This document shows, one piece after another, positions 63,139 through 64,000 of a stretch of DNA of 64,000 nucleotides. The notes beneath the pieces were generated by a model that did no database searches, had not been told where the DNA came from, and was given only the letters and a program-made list of their open reading frames with translations. Numbering within the stretch: position 1 is the first letter of the stretch; the number at the start of each line of letters is the position of its first letter. Both the position numbers and the translations under genes were made by a program. Location of the stretch: assembly GCA_045637525.1 (NCBI GenBank), contig JAZTZP010000070.1, positions 9,265 through 73,264 of the forward strand, read 5' to 3'. This DNA comes from JAZTZP01 sp045637525. GTDB taxonomy: Bacteria > Bacillota > Clostridia > UBA1381.

Positions 63139-63339
63139 TGTGCAACAGTAAAAAGTTCAAGTGTATATGCAGTTACATATGTTTTTCGTATCAGTCCGAC
63201 AGAGGATAAAAATCATACAGACGCCATACCCGGTGAGTATCTGAATGTGAATATTGATGAATGGAAGAACACAAGAATGAAATCCGGTAATATTTCCTGT
63301 TTCGTTCATAACATCCGTAAATTTTCAAAAAGCAGATGA
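63139..63339 (+). pseudogene. Open frame without start, likely gene remnant
   Basis: About 66 codons open in one frame ending with TGA at 63337-63339, beginning inside the stop region of the AraC gene and lacking ATG, GTG or TTG near its 5' end and any ribosome site. The translation includes TVKSSSVYAVTYVFRISPTEDKN and HTDAIPGEYLNVNIDEWKNTRM. I do not recognise it. It may be a fragment of a broken gene. Confidence 0.25.
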
Positions 63340-63345
63340 TTTTTC

Positions 63346-63627
63346 TTATGAATAAGGGATTTTTGAGGTTTTTTGCATGATGGAAAGTCCCAAAAACCCC
63401 TTATTTTCGTTGTCATTTTCCGATAGACCGAGAAGTCTGTCGGTTGATATTTCAGATATTTCTGCTATTGCACACAGCTTTTCTATATCGGGCACCGATA
63501 TGCCAAGCTCCCATTTCGATATGTTTTGCGGAGTCATATACAGAAGCTCTGCAAGCTGCGTTTGCGTAAGATTGCGTATTTTTCTGAATTTTTTTATGTT
63601 GTAAGCAAGTTTTTCCCGGTTATACAT
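63346..63627 (-). CDS. XRE-family HTH regulator
   Basis: A 93-residue DNA-binding protein. The N-terminal helix-turn-helix is classical XRE: MYNREKLAYNIKKFRKIRNLTQTQLAELLYMTPQNISKWELGISVPDIEKLCAIAEI. The remainder is short and carries no other domain. The ATG at 63627 with AAGGAAGTGAAATAT upstream is preferred over GTG at 63636. It is a small repressor of unknown target, convergent with the AraC gene. Confidence 0.85.
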   Translation of the reverse strand: MYNREKLAYNIKKFRKIRNLTQTQLAELLYMTPQNISKWELGISVPDIEKLCAIAEISEISTDRLLGLSENDNENKGFLGLSIMQKTSKIPYS

Positions 63628-63682
63628 ATATTTCACTTCCTTTTCTTTGGGTATATTGTAATCGGTATTTTTGAAATATGAA

Positions 63683-63698
63683 TAAATTATAGTTTATC
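63683..63698. repeat. TAAATTATAGTTTATC terminal repeat
   Basis: Exact copy of the 16-bp arm at 24233-24248. It lies in the opposite orientation to the copy at 61252-61266, so the two flank the SDR, AraC, and XRE genes. Confidence 0.75.
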
Positions 63699-63740
63699 TG
63701 CATAAATTAGCAGGCTGTAAATTTTGCTTTGCTTAGCCTC

Positions 63741-63861
63741 CTTTGTGTAAAGGGAGGTGGCACGGCGTAAGCCGTGACGGAGGGATTGTTCCTTAAATAT
63801 GTTAATTTCTTGAAAGACAATCCCTCAGTCAGCCTATGGCTGACAGCTCCCTTTACACAAG
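63741..63861. repeat. Long inverted repeat with nested hairpins
   Basis: Left arm 63741-63789 (CTTTGTGTAAAGGGAG... GAGGGATTGT) and right arm 63817-63861 (ACAATCCCTC... CTCCCTTTACACAAG) form an imperfect inverted repeat of about 45 bp with a 27-nt loop. Inside each arm is a separate small hairpin, CACGGC/GCCGTG on the left and TCAGCC/GGCTGA on the right: different in sequence but at the same place. It resembles a MITE-like element. No ORF is inside. Confidence 0.8.
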
Positions 63862-63892
63862 CAATACTGTCAACTTAACGTTTACAGTATTG
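63862..63892. repeat. Short hairpin between palindromes
   Basis: CAATACTGT (63862-63870) pairs with ACAGTATTG (63884-63892), joining the long inverted repeat to the hairpin array. Confidence 0.6.
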
Positions 63893-63894
63893 CA

Positions 63895-64000
63895 GTGAAA
63901 TATTTTACCTGCGGTAAAATGTGAAATTCACACATTTTGTGTGAGTGAAATTCACGCTTCGCGTGGGTGAAATCTGTCGCATAGCGACAGGTTTTGGTAG
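63895..64000. repeat. GTGAAAT hairpin-array repeat, copy 3 (runs off the window)
   Basis: GTGAAAT at 63895, 63921, 63945 and 63967 (spacing 26, 24, 22), each followed by a hairpin: ATTTTACC/GGTAAAAT, CACAC/GTGTG, CACGC/GCGTG, CTGTCGC/GCGACAG. The same hairpin types, in the same inward order, occur on the right half of the element at 24233-24574. The array continues beyond the window end. Confidence 0.85.

Noticed and set aside
63895..64000. CRISPR array at the right edge
   Set aside because: Same reasons: 7-bp connector, palindromic inserts, no cas genes.

Overview
The window (AT-rich, low-GC coding) looks like a chromosome segment of an anaerobic, polysaccharide-degrading Clostridia-type Firmicute, probably an uncultured gut or rumen organism. 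The evidence is spoVG, several S-layer-homology (SLH) proteins, an LplB/LplC-type sugar ABC importer, strong GGAGG ribosome sites, TTG/GTG starts, and a rich set of glycoside hydrolases. Genus cannot be fixed from the sequence. Large SLH-associated pectin/uronate enzymes recall Monoglobus-like Clostridia, but that is only an impression.

Layout. (1) 0.1-6.4 kb: an SLH-like secreted protein, an MFS transporter, a TTG-start NlpC/P60 wall hydrolase and a small membrane protein. (2) 6.5-22.7 kb, minus strand: one tightly packed operon of eleven genes behind a near-consensus promoter at 22.73-22.76 kb. In transcription order it encodes a DUF4143-type ATPase, a giant DUF4011/SF1 helicase with a Vsr-like nuclease domain, a Ser/Thr kinase, a three-TM protein, a coiled-coil protein, a zinc-ribbon/FHA protein, an orphan radical-SAM activase, a cytosolic coiled-coil/leucine-rich-repeat protein, a ClpB-like AAA+ ATPase, a PP2C phosphatase and a DUF4236 protein. 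Genes 2-11 are overlapping or nearly so. This is the best candidate here for an undescribed system, probably defence or stress: a phospho-signalling relay (kinase, FHA, PP2C) wired to a remodelling ATPase and a helicase-nuclease. (3) 22.9-29.5 kb: GH29 fucosidase, esterase, SpoVG, a small unknown protein, a SLOG protein, tRNA-Gln(CTG) and GH42 beta-galactosidase. (4) 29.9-60.8 kb, plus strand: a 31-kb polysaccharide-utilisation locus. It holds GH3, a sugar ABC importer without its own ATPase, a membrane-anchored AraC regulator, two giant heparinase II/III-like lyases, three secreted accessory/SLH proteins, GH39-like, SGNH esterase, GH2 and a decayed GH88 unsaturated-glucuronyl-hydrolase remnant. 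Lyase plus GH88 points to an acidic, uronate-containing polysaccharide. (5) 60.9-64 kb: an IS21 remnant, an SDR oxidoreductase with an AraC/effector-binding regulator, an XRE regulator and palindromic repeats.

A second notable signal is a family of hairpin-array repeats at 5.6, 24.2-24.6 and 63.9-64.0 kb. Short variable hairpins are separated by a constant heptamer ATTTCAC (or GTGAAAT), with the same kinds of hairpin in the same order at different loci. A 15-16-bp terminal palindrome arm, TAAATTATAGTTTATC, bounds one copy and also appears, in opposed orientation, around the SDR/AraC/XRE cassette.
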